Under the pieces are notes generated by a model, which had not been told where the DNA came from, made no database searches, and saw nothing but the letters and a program-made list of their open reading frames with translations. From contig JAICVE010000098.1 of assembly GCA_025935475.1 (NCBI GenBank), forward strand, positions 1-8,885: 8,885 nt of DNA, given 5' to 3'. Both the position numbers and the translations under genes were made by a program. The stretch comes from Nitrospira sp. GTDB lineage: Bacteria > Nitrospirota > Nitrospiria > Nitrospirales > Nitrospiraceae. Numbering within the stretch: position 1 is the first letter of the stretch; each line of letters begins with the position of its first letter. Below are positions 1 to 6,001 of this stretch, piece by piece.

Positions 1-59
1 CCGTCCGTGAGGGTGGCAAGACCGTGGGCTCCGGCGTCGTCAGCGAAATTCTGGCGTAA
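1..59 (+). CDS. tuf: Elongation factor Tu, C-terminal end only (partial)
   Basis: This is the last 18 codons of a gene entering from the left edge; complete codons begin at base 3 and the TAA stop is at 57-59. The readable tail is VREGGKTVGSGVVSEILA, which matches the conserved C-terminus of EF-Tu (the IREGG-TVGAGVV pattern in the domain 3 beta barrel). EF-Tu is the GTPase that delivers aminoacyl-tRNA to the ribosome A site. Its position just before rpsJ agrees with the widespread str-S10 arrangement (rpsL-rpsG-fusA-tuf-rpsJ). Only 24 nt separate its stop from the rpsJ start, and no terminator is visible between them, so the two are probably co-transcribed. The assignment rests on a short tail plus synteny. 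Confidence 0.88.
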   Translation, partial: VREGGKTVGSGVVSEILA

Positions 60-83
60 CCCCCAAGACAAACTGAGGATGGC

Positions 84-398
84 ATGGTGAAGGTGGATCA
101 AAGAATTAGAATCAGGCTCCGCGGGTTCGATTACCGCGTGTTGGATCAGTCGGTGGCGGAAATCGTGGAAACGGTGCGTCGTAGTGGCGCGAAAATTGTG
201 GGACCAATCCCCTTGCCGACCCGCATCGAGAAATTCACGGTTCAGCGCGCGACGCACGCCGATAAGAAGGCCCGCGAGCAATTTGAAATCCGGACGCACA
301 AGCGCTTGATGGACATCATGGAGCCGACGCCCGAAACCATGGATTCCCTTATGAAGCTGAATTTGGCCGCGGGCGTGGACGTCGAAATCAAGTTGTAA
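84..398 (+). CDS. rpsJ: 30S ribosomal protein S10 (NusE)
   Basis: The 104-residue product matches the usual S10 length (about 103). It carries the family core: QRIRIRLRGFDYRVLDQS at residues 6-23, GPIPLPTR at 40-47, EIRTHKRLMDIMEPT at 68-82 and LAAGVDVEIKL at the C-terminus. S10 sits in the 30S head. As NusE it also pairs with NusB in transcription antitermination and links to NusG in transcription-translation coupling (family knowledge). The long flexible loop around residues 48-64 (IEKFTVQRATHADKKAR) is where S10 reaches into the head. The ATG is preceded by GAGG at 75-78, five bases away, which supports this start. It follows tuf by 24 nt and precedes rplC by 60 nt. Confidence 0.97.
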   Translation: MVKVDQRIRIRLRGFDYRVLDQSVAEIVETVRRSGAKIVGPIPLPTRIEKFTVQRATHADKKAREQFEIRTHKRLMDIMEPTPETMDSLMKLNLAAGVDVEIKL

Positions 399-458
399 GT
401 GTCGAGTGTGGACGACGGGTGTAACGTTTACGACTAAAAAGAGAGCGTCGGGAGAATT

Positions 459-1079
459 ATGACGAACGGGTTGCTGGGCAAGAAACTGGGCATGACGCAG
501 ATGCTGGACGAGACCCGGCTGACCCCAGTCACGGTCATCGAAGCTGGGCCATGCCGCGTCGTCATGGTGAAGACCAAAGAGCGCGATGGTTACGAAGCGG
601 TTCAACTCGCATTCGGACAGGTCAAGGATCGAAAACTGTCCAAGGCACAACTGGGCCACTTCAAGAAGCATGACGCGCCCGCCAGCCGGGTCCTTCGAGA
701 ATTCAAAAAGGATGGCGACGTCGCCGTCGGGCAGACGGTGAAGGCCGACATTTTCAAGAAGGGCGATTGGGTGGATGTAGTCGGCGTGTCCAAGGGAAAG
801 GGATTCCAAGGGGTCGTGCGAAGGCACCACTATGCGGGTGGACCCGAGTCTCACGGTTCGATGTTCCATCGCGCCCCGGGATCGATCGGCGCCAGCTCGT
901 TTCCCTCCCGCGTCTGGAAAGGCAAGACCCTTCCAGGACATATGGGAGCGGAACGGGTAACGTCACAGCGATTAAAAGTCATTGAGTCCAGGCCCGATGA
1001 AAATCTCTTGTTCGTGCGTGGAGCGGTCCCCGGCGCAGCGAATGGACTGCTCATCGTCAGAAAGTCGAAGAAGGGGTAG
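459..1079 (+). CDS. rplC: 50S ribosomal protein L3
   Basis: The 206-residue product compares with 209 in E. coli. It begins with the typical LLGKKLGMTQ, has SKGKGFQGVVRRHH at residues 111-124, then the central extension loop GGPESHGSMFHRAPGSIG (127-144) that reaches toward the peptidyl transferase centre, and ends with LLFVRGAVPGAANGLLIVRK. L3 is an early assembly protein binding near the 3' end of 23S rRNA. The loop that in E. coli reads GSIGQNQTP, and contains the Gln methylated by PrmB, here reads GSIGASSFP (141-149), so that modification target is absent; this variant is common in other bacteria. The SD GGGAG at 450-454 lies four bases before the ATG. The 60-nt spacer upstream is one of the two longest in the window. 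Confidence 0.97.
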   Translation: MTNGLLGKKLGMTQMLDETRLTPVTVIEAGPCRVVMVKTKERDGYEAVQLAFGQVKDRKLSKAQLGHFKKHDAPASRVLREFKKDGDVAVGQTVKADIFKKGDWVDVVGVSKGKGFQGVVRRHHYAGGPESHGSMFHRAPGSIGASSFPSRVWKGKTLPGHMGAERVTSQRLKVIESRPDENLLFVRGAVPGAANGLLIVRKSKKG

Positions 1080-1081
1080 GC

Positions 1082-1705
1082 ATGCCGACCGTAGATGTGG
1101 TCGATTTGAACAGACGGAAAGTCGGGTCCGTGGAACTTCCCGCAGAAGTGTTCGGCTGTAAGCCGCACGCGACGCTCGTCCATGAAGCGGTGGTCATGCA
1201 GCAGGCCTGTGAACGGCAGGGAACAGCCTCGACGCTCCGGCGAGGCGAGGTACGCGGATCAGGGAAGAAGCCCTGGAAGCAGAAGCACACGGGACGGGCT
1301 CGCGCCGGTTCCGTTCGGTCGCCGGTATGGCGTCATGGCGGATCGGTGTTCGGCCCGAAGCCGAGGAGCTATGCCTTCAGTATGCCGAAGAAGAAATATC
1401 GGGCTGCGCTGCAAAGCGCCTTGTCGTCGAAAGTGACCGACGGGCAGTTGTTTGTCGTCTCAACCCTGTCCCTCGAACAGCCCAAGACCAAGGTGCTTGC
1501 CAAGGCCTTGGCGCAGTTCGCCGCAGGGACGCAGATTTTGGTCATCGCCGGCGATGGTCAGGAGGGCTTGACGCAGGCCGCGCGGAATTTGACGAAGGTC
1601 AATGTCGTGACGCCTGATCGGCTCAACGTCTACGACATTGTGCGCGCGGGCACGATCGTGATTCCCGAGCGCGAACTGCCGCGGGTCAAGGAGGTCTGGG
1701 CATGA
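1082..1705 (+). CDS. rplD: 50S ribosomal protein L4
   Basis: The 207-residue product is close to the E. coli length of 201. It has the conserved basic loop at about residues 50-95 (RGSGKKPWKQKHTGRARAG at 58-76, then RSPVWRHGGSVFGPKPR), which extends into the nascent peptide exit tunnel next to L22. The C-terminal globular part (about 105-207) binds 23S rRNA domain I. Changes in this loop are a known route to macrolide resistance; the residues here look ordinary. In gammaproteobacteria L4 represses its own operon through the rpsJ leader and RNase E. Here tuf ends only 24 nt before rpsJ, so that particular leader has no room. The start lies 2 nt after the rplC stop, with a G-rich stretch (AGAAGGGG) in the rplC tail as probable SD. 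Confidence 0.97.
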   Translation: MPTVDVVDLNRRKVGSVELPAEVFGCKPHATLVHEAVVMQQACERQGTASTLRRGEVRGSGKKPWKQKHTGRARAGSVRSPVWRHGGSVFGPKPRSYAFSMPKKKYRAALQSALSSKVTDGQLFVVSTLSLEQPKTKVLAKALAQFAAGTQILVIAGDGQEGLTQAARNLTKVNVVTPDRLNVYDIVRAGTIVIPERELPRVKEVWA

Positions 1706-1995
1706 AAGTCGATCTCCACAGCGTGCTTATTCAGCCGTTGTTGACGGAAAAAGTCACCGCCCTCCGAGAGAGCAGCAATACGGTCGGCTTTCTGGTCCAT
1801 CCGGCTGCGAATCGCCTCCAGATCAAGCAGGCGGTTGAGACGCTCTTAAAAGTCAAGGTCGAACGCGTCAATGTCCTGAACGTGCAAGGCAAGATCAAGC
1901 GCCTAGGGCGATTTTCGGGAAAGCGCTCCGATTGGAAGAAGGCCTTTGTGAAGCTGAAGTCAGGCGAGAAGCTCGAGTTGTACGAAAGCGCATAA
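1702..1995 (+). CDS. rplW: 50S ribosomal protein L23
   Basis: The 97-residue product has the family pattern: VLIQPLLTEKVT at 8-19, VHPAANRLQIKQAVETLLKVKVERVN at 32-57 and GKRSDWKKAFVKLKSGEKLELYE at 74-96. L23 surrounds the tunnel exit and is the docking site of trigger factor and SRP. The Glu of the TEK motif (E16) corresponds to E. coli Glu18, which contacts trigger factor. The ATG overlaps the rplD stop as ATGA (1702-1705), a classic arrangement for translational coupling. Inside the rplD end is a full-length SD, AAGGAGGT at 1688-1695, the strongest in the window. Confidence 0.97.
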   Translation: MKVDLHSVLIQPLLTEKVTALRESSNTVGFLVHPAANRLQIKQAVETLLKVKVERVNVLNVQGKIKRLGRFSGKRSDWKKAFVKLKSGEKLELYESA

Positions 1996-2025
1996 CCAGT
2001 GAGCGCGAGACGATAAGGACACCGT

Positions 2026-2868
2026 ATGGGACTGAAAGCGTATAAGCCGACGACGTCGAGCCGCCGGGGCATGACGATCGTCACGACGGAAGAATTGACG
2101 AAGAAGCGGCCTGAAAAGGGATTGACGTCGTTTCACCTTCGGACAGGCGGGCGCAACAACGACGGACGGACCACGGTCCGTTTCCGTGGCGCGGGCCATC
2201 GCCGGCTCTACCGGAAGATCGACTTCCGCCGCGATAAGGTCGGAATTTCCGCCAAGGTGTCGGCCCTCGAGTACGATCCGAATCGCTCGGCCCGTATCGC
2301 GCTGCTCACCTACAAGGATGGAGAGAAGCGGTACATTCTGGCGCCGATCGGTTTACAAGTCGGCGATGTATTGCAATCCGGTTCGGACGCCGAGGTCCGC
2401 ACTGGCAACGCCCTGCCGCTGGCACACATGCCGCTGGGAACCACGATTCATAATATTGAATTGAAGCCCGGCAAGGGTGGCCAACTCATCCGTAGCGCCG
2501 GCGGGTTTGCCCAGGTCATGGGCCGGGACGGCGATTATGTGCAGGTGCGGCTGAAGTCCGGCGAAATGCGACGCATCCTCGCCTCGTGCATGGCGACGGT
2601 CGGCCAGGTCGGTAATCTCGACCATGAGAATATCACTGTCGGCAAGGCGGGCCGGAGCCGCTGGCTCGGGCGCCGTCCGCACGTGCGCGGAGTCGTCATG
2701 AACCCGGTCGACCATCCCCACGGCGGCGGTGAAGGGAAGTCTGGCCAGGGGAATCCCCATCCCGTCTCTCCTTGGGGCCTTCCGACCAAAGGCTACAAGA
2801 CCAGGCAGAACAAGAAGACGGACAAGTACATCATCGCTCGCCGCAAGTCAGGAGTGCGCAATGCCTAG
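2026..2868 (+). CDS. rplB: 50S ribosomal protein L2
   Basis: The 280-residue product compares with 273 in E. coli. L2 is a primary 23S rRNA binder needed for subunit association, tRNA binding and peptidyl transferase activity. Visible landmarks are the N-terminal GLKAYKPTTSSRRGMT, the OB-like segment with GHRRLYRKIDFRRDK (58-72), the SH3-like segment around 90-190, and the C-terminal signature MNPVDHPHGGGEGKSG (225-240). His230 aligns with E. coli His229, the residue implicated in peptidyl transfer. The tail NPHPVSPWGLPTKGYKTR is also typical. The start is supported by AAGGA at 2015-2019, six bases before the ATG. The last eight bases overlap rpsS. Confidence 0.98.
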   Translation: MGLKAYKPTTSSRRGMTIVTTEELTKKRPEKGLTSFHLRTGGRNNDGRTTVRFRGAGHRRLYRKIDFRRDKVGISAKVSALEYDPNRSARIALLTYKDGEKRYILAPIGLQVGDVLQSGSDAEVRTGNALPLAHMPLGTTIHNIELKPGKGGQLIRSAGGFAQVMGRDGDYVQVRLKSGEMRRILASCMATVGQVGNLDHENITVGKAGRSRWLGRRPHVRGVVMNPVDHPHGGGEGKSGQGNPHPVSPWGLPTKGYKTRQNKKTDKYIIARRKSGVRNA

Positions 2869-3148
2869 ATCGATCAGCAAAGGCGCCTTTGTCGACGATC
2901 ATCTGCTGAAAAAGGTCGAGCAGATGAATCAAACGAAAGACCGGAAAATCATCAAGACGTGGTCGAGGCGATCGACCGTCGTGCCCGACATGATCGGGCA
3001 TACGTTCGCCGTTCATAACGGCAAGAAGTTCATCCCCGTGTTCGTCACCGAGAACATGGTCGGTCATAAATTGGGCGAGTTCGCTCCGACCAGATTCTTT
3101 AAGGGCCACGGGCAGGCAAAGACCGAGAAGGCTGTGGCGTTGAAATAG
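2861..3148 (+). CDS. rpsS: 30S ribosomal protein S19
   Basis: The 95-residue product starts MPRSISKGAFVDDHLLKKVE and carries the S19 signature from HTFAVHNGKKFIPVFVTE (47-64) to MVGHKLGEFAPTR (66-78). S19 lies in the 30S head, forms a complex with S13 and contacts the A-site tRNA and bridge region. The frame is open further upstream inside rplB, but that stretch does not resemble S19. The ATG at 2861 gives the family N-terminus and has AGGAG at 2850-2854, six bases before it. The gene overlaps the end of rplB by 8 nt, which suggests coupled translation. The Lys-rich tail after residue 85 is a normal variable end. Confidence 0.97.
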   Translation: MPRSISKGAFVDDHLLKKVEQMNQTKDRKIIKTWSRRSTVVPDMIGHTFAVHNGKKFIPVFVTENMVGHKLGEFAPTRFFKGHGQAKTEKAVALK

Positions 3149-3158
3149 GAAGACCAGG

Positions 3159-3187
3159 CGTCACTCGCCGGGAGCGGCGACATGACG
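3159..3187 (+). promoter_or_regulatory. Strong RNA hairpin abutting the rplV ribosome binding site
   Basis: Between the rpsS stop and rplV lies a two-part inverted repeat. CGTCA (3159-3163) pairs with TGACG (3183-3187). Inside it TCGCCG (3165-3170) pairs with CGGCGA (3175-3180) around a GGAG loop (3171-3174). One base on the left and two on the right are unpaired between the two helices. That makes 11 Watson-Crick pairs, all seen directly in the sequence. There is no T-tract after it, so it is not an intrinsic terminator. The rplV SD (GGGAG, 3187-3191) begins at the last paired base, so folding could affect rplV initiation. A regulatory role is inferred; it could also be a processing site or chance. 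Confidence 0.45.
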
Positions 3188-3198
3188 GGAGTGCAACA

Positions 3199-3558
3199 AT
3201 GGCAGAAGCGAGAGCAGTATTGAGATTCGTTCGAGTCGCACCGCGGAAGGCGCGGCCGGTGGTCGACATGATTCGCGGGCAGGAAGTGCCGATGGCCTTG
3301 GCCATGCTCAAGCATCTTCCCCGTCATGCCGCGCGCGTGATTGAGAAGGTGCTGCGGTCGGCCGTCGCCAACGCCGAACAGAAGGAGTTGGGAGACAGCG
3401 AGTCGATGCGAGTCTCGAAGGCATTCGTCAACTGCGGCCCGATCTATAAGCGTTTCCGCGCCCGGTCCATGGGGCGGGCCAACGCGATTCAGAAACGGAC
3501 TAGCCACATCACCGTCGTGGTTGAAGCGCGGGGCGTGCAGGAGAAATCACGAGCCTGA
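3199..3558 (+). CDS. rplV: 50S ribosomal protein L22
   Basis: The 119-residue product compares with 110 in E. coli. It has the family features LRFVRVAPRKARPVVDMIRG (8-27), SAVANAE (54-60) and the C-terminal IYKRFRARSMGRANAIQKR (82-100) followed by TSHITVVV. The beta-hairpin around 84-96 extends into the exit tunnel opposite L4 and forms part of its constriction; changes there can affect macrolide response. Everything looks intact. The start is backed by GGGAG at 3187-3191, seven bases from the ATG, directly after the hairpin at 3159-3187. The gene lies 50 nt after rpsS and 49 nt before rpsC. The last eight residues (GVQEKSRA) are a small variable tail. Confidence 0.97.
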   Translation: MAEARAVLRFVRVAPRKARPVVDMIRGQEVPMALAMLKHLPRHAARVIEKVLRSAVANAEQKELGDSESMRVSKAFVNCGPIYKRFRARSMGRANAIQKRTSHITVVVEARGVQEKSRA

Positions 3559-3607
3559 ATATGGCGCGGATCGGCAGACGGCCGCCGCAGAACTGAGGAA
3601 CGATCGT

Positions 3608-4279
3608 ATGGGTCAGAAAACACATCCAGTCGGCTATCGGCTTGGCTACAACTACACCTGGAGTTCGCGCTGGTATGCGAGCAAGGATTACGCAAAGCTG
3701 CTTCACCAGGACATCAAGATCCGAAAAGTGGTCAAGCAGAAGCTGTTTCATGCGGGCGTGGCCAAGGTGGAGATCGAACGTTCGGGAGATCAGACCCGCG
3801 TCATCATCCATACCGCCAGACCCGGCATCATCATCGGACGCAAGGGCGCGGAGGTGGACAAGCTGAAAGCGGAACTGGAAAAGCAGTACGGCGGGCAGGT
3901 CTACATCACGGTGAAGGAGATCAAAAAGCCGGAACTGGATGCTCAGCTCGTCAGTGAAAACGTGGCGACGCAGCTGGAAAAGCGGGTGGCCTTCCGTCGT
4001 GCGATGAAGCGAAGCGTGCAGTCGGCGCTCCGTCTAGGCGCGCAAGGGATCAAGATCATGATCGCCGGACGTTTGGGCGGTGCGGAAATCGCGCGCACCG
4101 AATGGTATCGGGAGGGCCGTGTGCCCTTGCATACGCTGCGGGCTGAAGTGGATTACGGCTTTGCCGAAGCCCATACCACGATGGGACAGATCGGCGTCAA
4201 AACATGGATCTACAAGGGCGAGCTTCTCCCGGCGCAACCGCTCAAGCCGGAGGCGGCATTTGAACGGCGGCTCGGGTAA
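3608..4279 (+). CDS. rpsC: 30S ribosomal protein S3
   Basis: The 223-residue product (E. coli 233) begins MGQKTHPVGYRLG, the invariant S3 N-terminus. The frame is open well upstream, through the end of rplV, but only this ATG gives the family start, with TGAGGAA at 3594-3600 as SD. The type II KH domain includes IIIGRKGAEVDKLK (75-88, GxxG loop at 77-80). The C-terminal domain includes FRRAMKR (129-135) and GRLGGAEIARTEWYREGRVP (154-173). Arg130, Arg131 and Lys134 correspond to the E. coli residues (131, 132, 135) at the mRNA entry linked to the ribosome's helicase activity. S3 lines the mRNA entry with S4 and S5 and works with S10 and S14 in the 30S head. Confidence 0.97.
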   Translation: MGQKTHPVGYRLGYNYTWSSRWYASKDYAKLLHQDIKIRKVVKQKLFHAGVAKVEIERSGDQTRVIIHTARPGIIIGRKGAEVDKLKAELEKQYGGQVYITVKEIKKPELDAQLVSENVATQLEKRVAFRRAMKRSVQSALRLGAQGIKIMIAGRLGGAEIARTEWYREGRVPLHTLRAEVDYGFAEAHTTMGQIGVKTWIYKGELLPAQPLKPEAAFERRLG

Positions 4280-4293
4280 ATCACGAGGACATT

Positions 4294-4707
4294 GTGTTAG
4301 CACCGAAAAAAGTCAAATTCAGAAAAATGATGAAGGGGCGGATGCGCGGCAAGGCCTACCGGGGCGGCAACATCACGCTCGGCGAATTTGGGCTCAAAGC
4401 ACTGGAGCCGGGATGGGTAACCAGCCGTCAGATCGAAGCGGCGCGCATCGCGATTACCCGGTATGTGAAGCGTGGGGGCCAGGTGTGGACGAGAATTTTC
4501 CCAGACAAGCCCATCACCAAAAAACCGGCGGAAACTCGAATGGGCAAGGGAAAGGGCAACCCCGAATATTGGGTGGCCGTCGTCAAGCCGGGCCGGATCC
4601 TCTACGAGATGGGCGGAGTGACTCCCGACATCGCTCATGAAGCCTTCCGCCTGGCCTCGCATAAGCTGCCAATCGCCACGAAGTGTGTCACGCGGGGCGA
4701 ATTTTAG
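4294..4707 (+). CDS. rplP: 50S ribosomal protein L16 (GTG start)
   Basis: The 137-residue product (E. coli 136) starts at GTG and reads MLAPKKVKFRKMMKGRMRG, matching the L16 N-terminus exactly in register, so GTG is the true start. GAGG at 4285-4288 lies five bases before it. Landmarks are GGNITLGEFGLKALEPGWVT (24-43), ITRYVKRGGQVWTRIFPDKP and RMGKGKGNPEYWVAVVKPGR (82-101). L16 is a late assembly protein at the base of the A site and central protuberance. Arg82 aligns with E. coli Arg81, the residue hydroxylated by RoxA/YcfD; whether it is modified here cannot be told. The gene is 14 nt after rpsC. Confidence 0.97.
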   Translation: MLAPKKVKFRKMMKGRMRGKAYRGGNITLGEFGLKALEPGWVTSRQIEAARIAITRYVKRGGQVWTRIFPDKPITKKPAETRMGKGKGNPEYWVAVVKPGRILYEMGGVTPDIAHEAFRLASHKLPIATKCVTRGEF

Positions 4708-4740
4708 GATTGTAGCCGAGACGAAAGTACGAGCACGCAC

Positions 4741-4950
4741 ATGGACCTGAAAGAACTGAGACAGATGACCGGCGCCGAATTGGCCGAGAAGGCCAAGCAG
4801 CTGAGCCAGGAATTATTCAATCTTCGTTTTCAACTCGGCACGGGTCGGCTGGAAAATCCCATGCAGATTCGGAAGACCAAGCGGTCCATCGCGCAGGTGA
4901 AAACCGTGCAGCGCGAGGTCGGGCAGGCCGAACACAAAAAGGCGTCCTAG
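4741..4950 (+). CDS. rpmC: 50S ribosomal protein L29
   Basis: The 69-residue product (E. coli 63) is almost wholly helical and charged, as expected for the two-helix L29 fold. It has the motif ELFNLRFQLGTGRLENP (24-40) at the inter-helix region, followed by IRKTKRSIAQVKTV. L29 sits at the tunnel exit beside L23 and forms part of the nascent chain factor binding area. No good SD is visible in the bases before the ATG, the best being a lone GAG at 4731-4733, unlike its neighbours. Translation may depend on coupling to rplP, which ends 33 nt upstream. No alternative start fits the family better. Confidence 0.95.
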   Translation: MDLKELRQMTGAELAEKAKQLSQELFNLRFQLGTGRLENPMQIRKTKRSIAQVKTVQREVGQAEHKKAS

Positions 4951-4971
4951 CGGCGAAAGGGTGAAGCGAGT

Positions 4972-5238
4972 ATGGCTGAGAGCGTAGTCAAGCGGCGAGA
5001 GTGGGTGGGGCGCGTCATTAGCAACAAGATGAATAAGACCGTGGTCGTGGCGGTTGAGCGTCAGGTGGTACATCCGATTTATCACAAGGTGCTTCGGCGT
5101 ATGACGAAGTTCAAAGCCCATGACGAGCAGAACGCCTGCGGCATCGGGGACCGTGTGCGGATGATCGAAACCAGGCCTATCAGCAAGGACAAGCACTGGC
5201 GGGTGGTCGAGATTTTGGAAAAAGGACGTGTGGACTAG
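4972..5238 (+). CDS. rpsQ: 30S ribosomal protein S17
   Basis: The 88-residue product (E. coli 84) has the OB-fold pattern of S17: KRREWVGRVISNKMNKTVVV (7-26), VERQVVHPIYHKVLRRMTKF (28-47), then AHDEQNACGIGDRVRMIETR (49-68) and PISKDKHWRVVEIL. S17 is a primary binder of 16S rRNA 5' domain helices 7 and 11 and acts early in 30S assembly. AAAGGGTGA at 4956-4964, seven bases before the ATG, is a good SD. It lies 21 nt after rpmC and is the last gene of the classical S10 operon. The spacer to rplN is 32 nt with no terminator or clear promoter, so transcription probably continues into the spc genes. Confidence 0.97.
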   Translation: MAESVVKRREWVGRVISNKMNKTVVVAVERQVVHPIYHKVLRRMTKFKAHDEQNACGIGDRVRMIETRPISKDKHWRVVEILEKGRVD

Positions 5239-5270
5239 ACGGGGCGTGCCCGGCGAGGATAGACGGCATC

Positions 5271-5639
5271 ATGATTCAGAACTATACATACATGGACGTG
5301 GCTGACAATTCTGGCGCAAAACAGGCCATGTGTTTTCACGTGCTGGGAGGGTCGAAGCGCCGATATGCCTCATTGGGCGATGTGATTGTCGTCGCCGTGA
5401 AAGAGGCGATTCCGCAGGCAACGGTTAAAAAGGGCGACGTCAGCCGTGCGGTCATTGTGCGGACAACGAAGGAAGTCCGACGTGAGGACGGCTCGTACAT
5501 CAAATTCGATCGAAATGCCTGCGTGCTGATCAACAAAGAAGGCGAGCCGATTGGAACGCGCATTTTCGGACCGGTCGCGCGCGAGCTTCGCTGGAAGAAG
5601 TTCATGAAGATCATTTCGCTGGCTCCAGAAGTGCTTTAA
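5271..5639 (+). CDS. rplN: 50S ribosomal protein L14
   Basis: The 122-residue product is the family length and very conserved: ADNSGAKQAMCFHVLGGSKR (11-30), then VKKGDVSRAVIVRT (52-65), DGSYIKFDRNACVLIN (73-88), GTRIFGPVARELR (95-107) and the invariant ending FMKIISLAPEVL. L14 lies at the subunit interface, contacts 16S helix 14 in bridge B8 and neighbours L3 and L19; it is also the target of the silencing factor RsfS. The SD is probably GAGG at 5255-5258, twelve bases from the ATG, a rather long spacing. The residues YTYMDV and RRYASLG are the sort seen in Nitrospirota L14, which is part of my tentative taxonomic reading. Confidence 0.98.
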   Translation: MIQNYTYMDVADNSGAKQAMCFHVLGGSKRRYASLGDVIVVAVKEAIPQATVKKGDVSRAVIVRTTKEVRREDGSYIKFDRNACVLINKEGEPIGTRIFGPVARELRWKKFMKIISLAPEVL

Positions 5640-5657
5640 CCAGACGCAGGGGTGAAC

Positions 5658-5987
5658 GTGCACGCGCTGCAGAAGACTCACATTCGCAAAGGGGACACGG
5701 TCGTGGTGATTGCCGGCCGGGACCGGGGCAAGTCCGGGAAAGTCCTTTCCGTCGACCGGTCGGCGGGGAAGGTCATCGTCGAGAAGTTGAATATGATCAA
5801 GCGCCACACCAAGCCGAATCAGAAGGTCAAACAGGGCGGGATTCTCGAAAAAGAGGCCCCTCTGGCCATCTCGAACGTGATGTTCCTGTGCCCTGTCACC
5901 AAGAAGCCCACTCGCGTGGGCATCCGTGTGCAGGGCGACGGTCGTCGTGTGCGGTTCAGTAAAAAATCCAATGAATTGGTCGAGTAG
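5658..5987 (+). CDS. rplX: 50S ribosomal protein L24 (GTG start)
   Basis: The 109-residue product has a KOW motif in HIRKGDTVVVIAGRDRGKSG (8-27), then VEKLNMIKRHTKPNQ (about 41-55), GGILEKEAPLAISNVMFLCP and the C-terminal KPTRVGIR. L24 starts 50S assembly by binding 23S domain I and lies at the tunnel exit. Two GTG codons compete as start, at 5652 and 5658. The second is preferred because AGGGGTGA (5648-5655) sits at the right distance before it, whereas that SD would overlap the first. Using 5652 would add only two residues (M-N before V). The gene follows rplN by 18 nt. Confidence 0.95.
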   Translation: MHALQKTHIRKGDTVVVIAGRDRGKSGKVLSVDRSAGKVIVEKLNMIKRHTKPNQKVKQGGILEKEAPLAISNVMFLCPVTKKPTRVGIRVQGDGRRVRFSKKSNELVE

Positions 5988-6001
5988 CCAAGAAGGTCGA
6001 G

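Noticed and set aside
2729..2860. Upstream extension of S19 inside rplB
   Set aside because: The extension is an out-of-frame reading of the conserved L2 C-terminus. The ATG at 2861 has an SD and gives the family N-terminus.
3182..3223. Thirteen-codon ORF (MTGVQQWQKREQY) overlapping the rplV start
   Set aside because: Its start lies in the hairpin's 3' arm with no SD, and it mostly re-reads rplV in another frame; chance is the simpler explanation.
3341..3607. Possible longer S3 or an S3 fusion from the open frame upstream of rpsC
   Set aside because: The extra 89 codons overlap rplV out of frame and do not look like a protein domain. The invariant S3 N-terminus and an SD mark the start at 3608.
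3559..3607. GC-rich pairing (GCGG with CCGC) in the rplV-rpsC spacer
   Set aside because: Only about four pairs with a large loop; expected by chance in sequence this GC-rich.
5239..5270. Possible terminator or promoter between rpsQ and rplN, the classical S10/spc boundary
   Set aside because: Only a very short GGGC/GCCC pairing with a loop too small to form fully, no T-tract, and no convincing -35/-10 pair.
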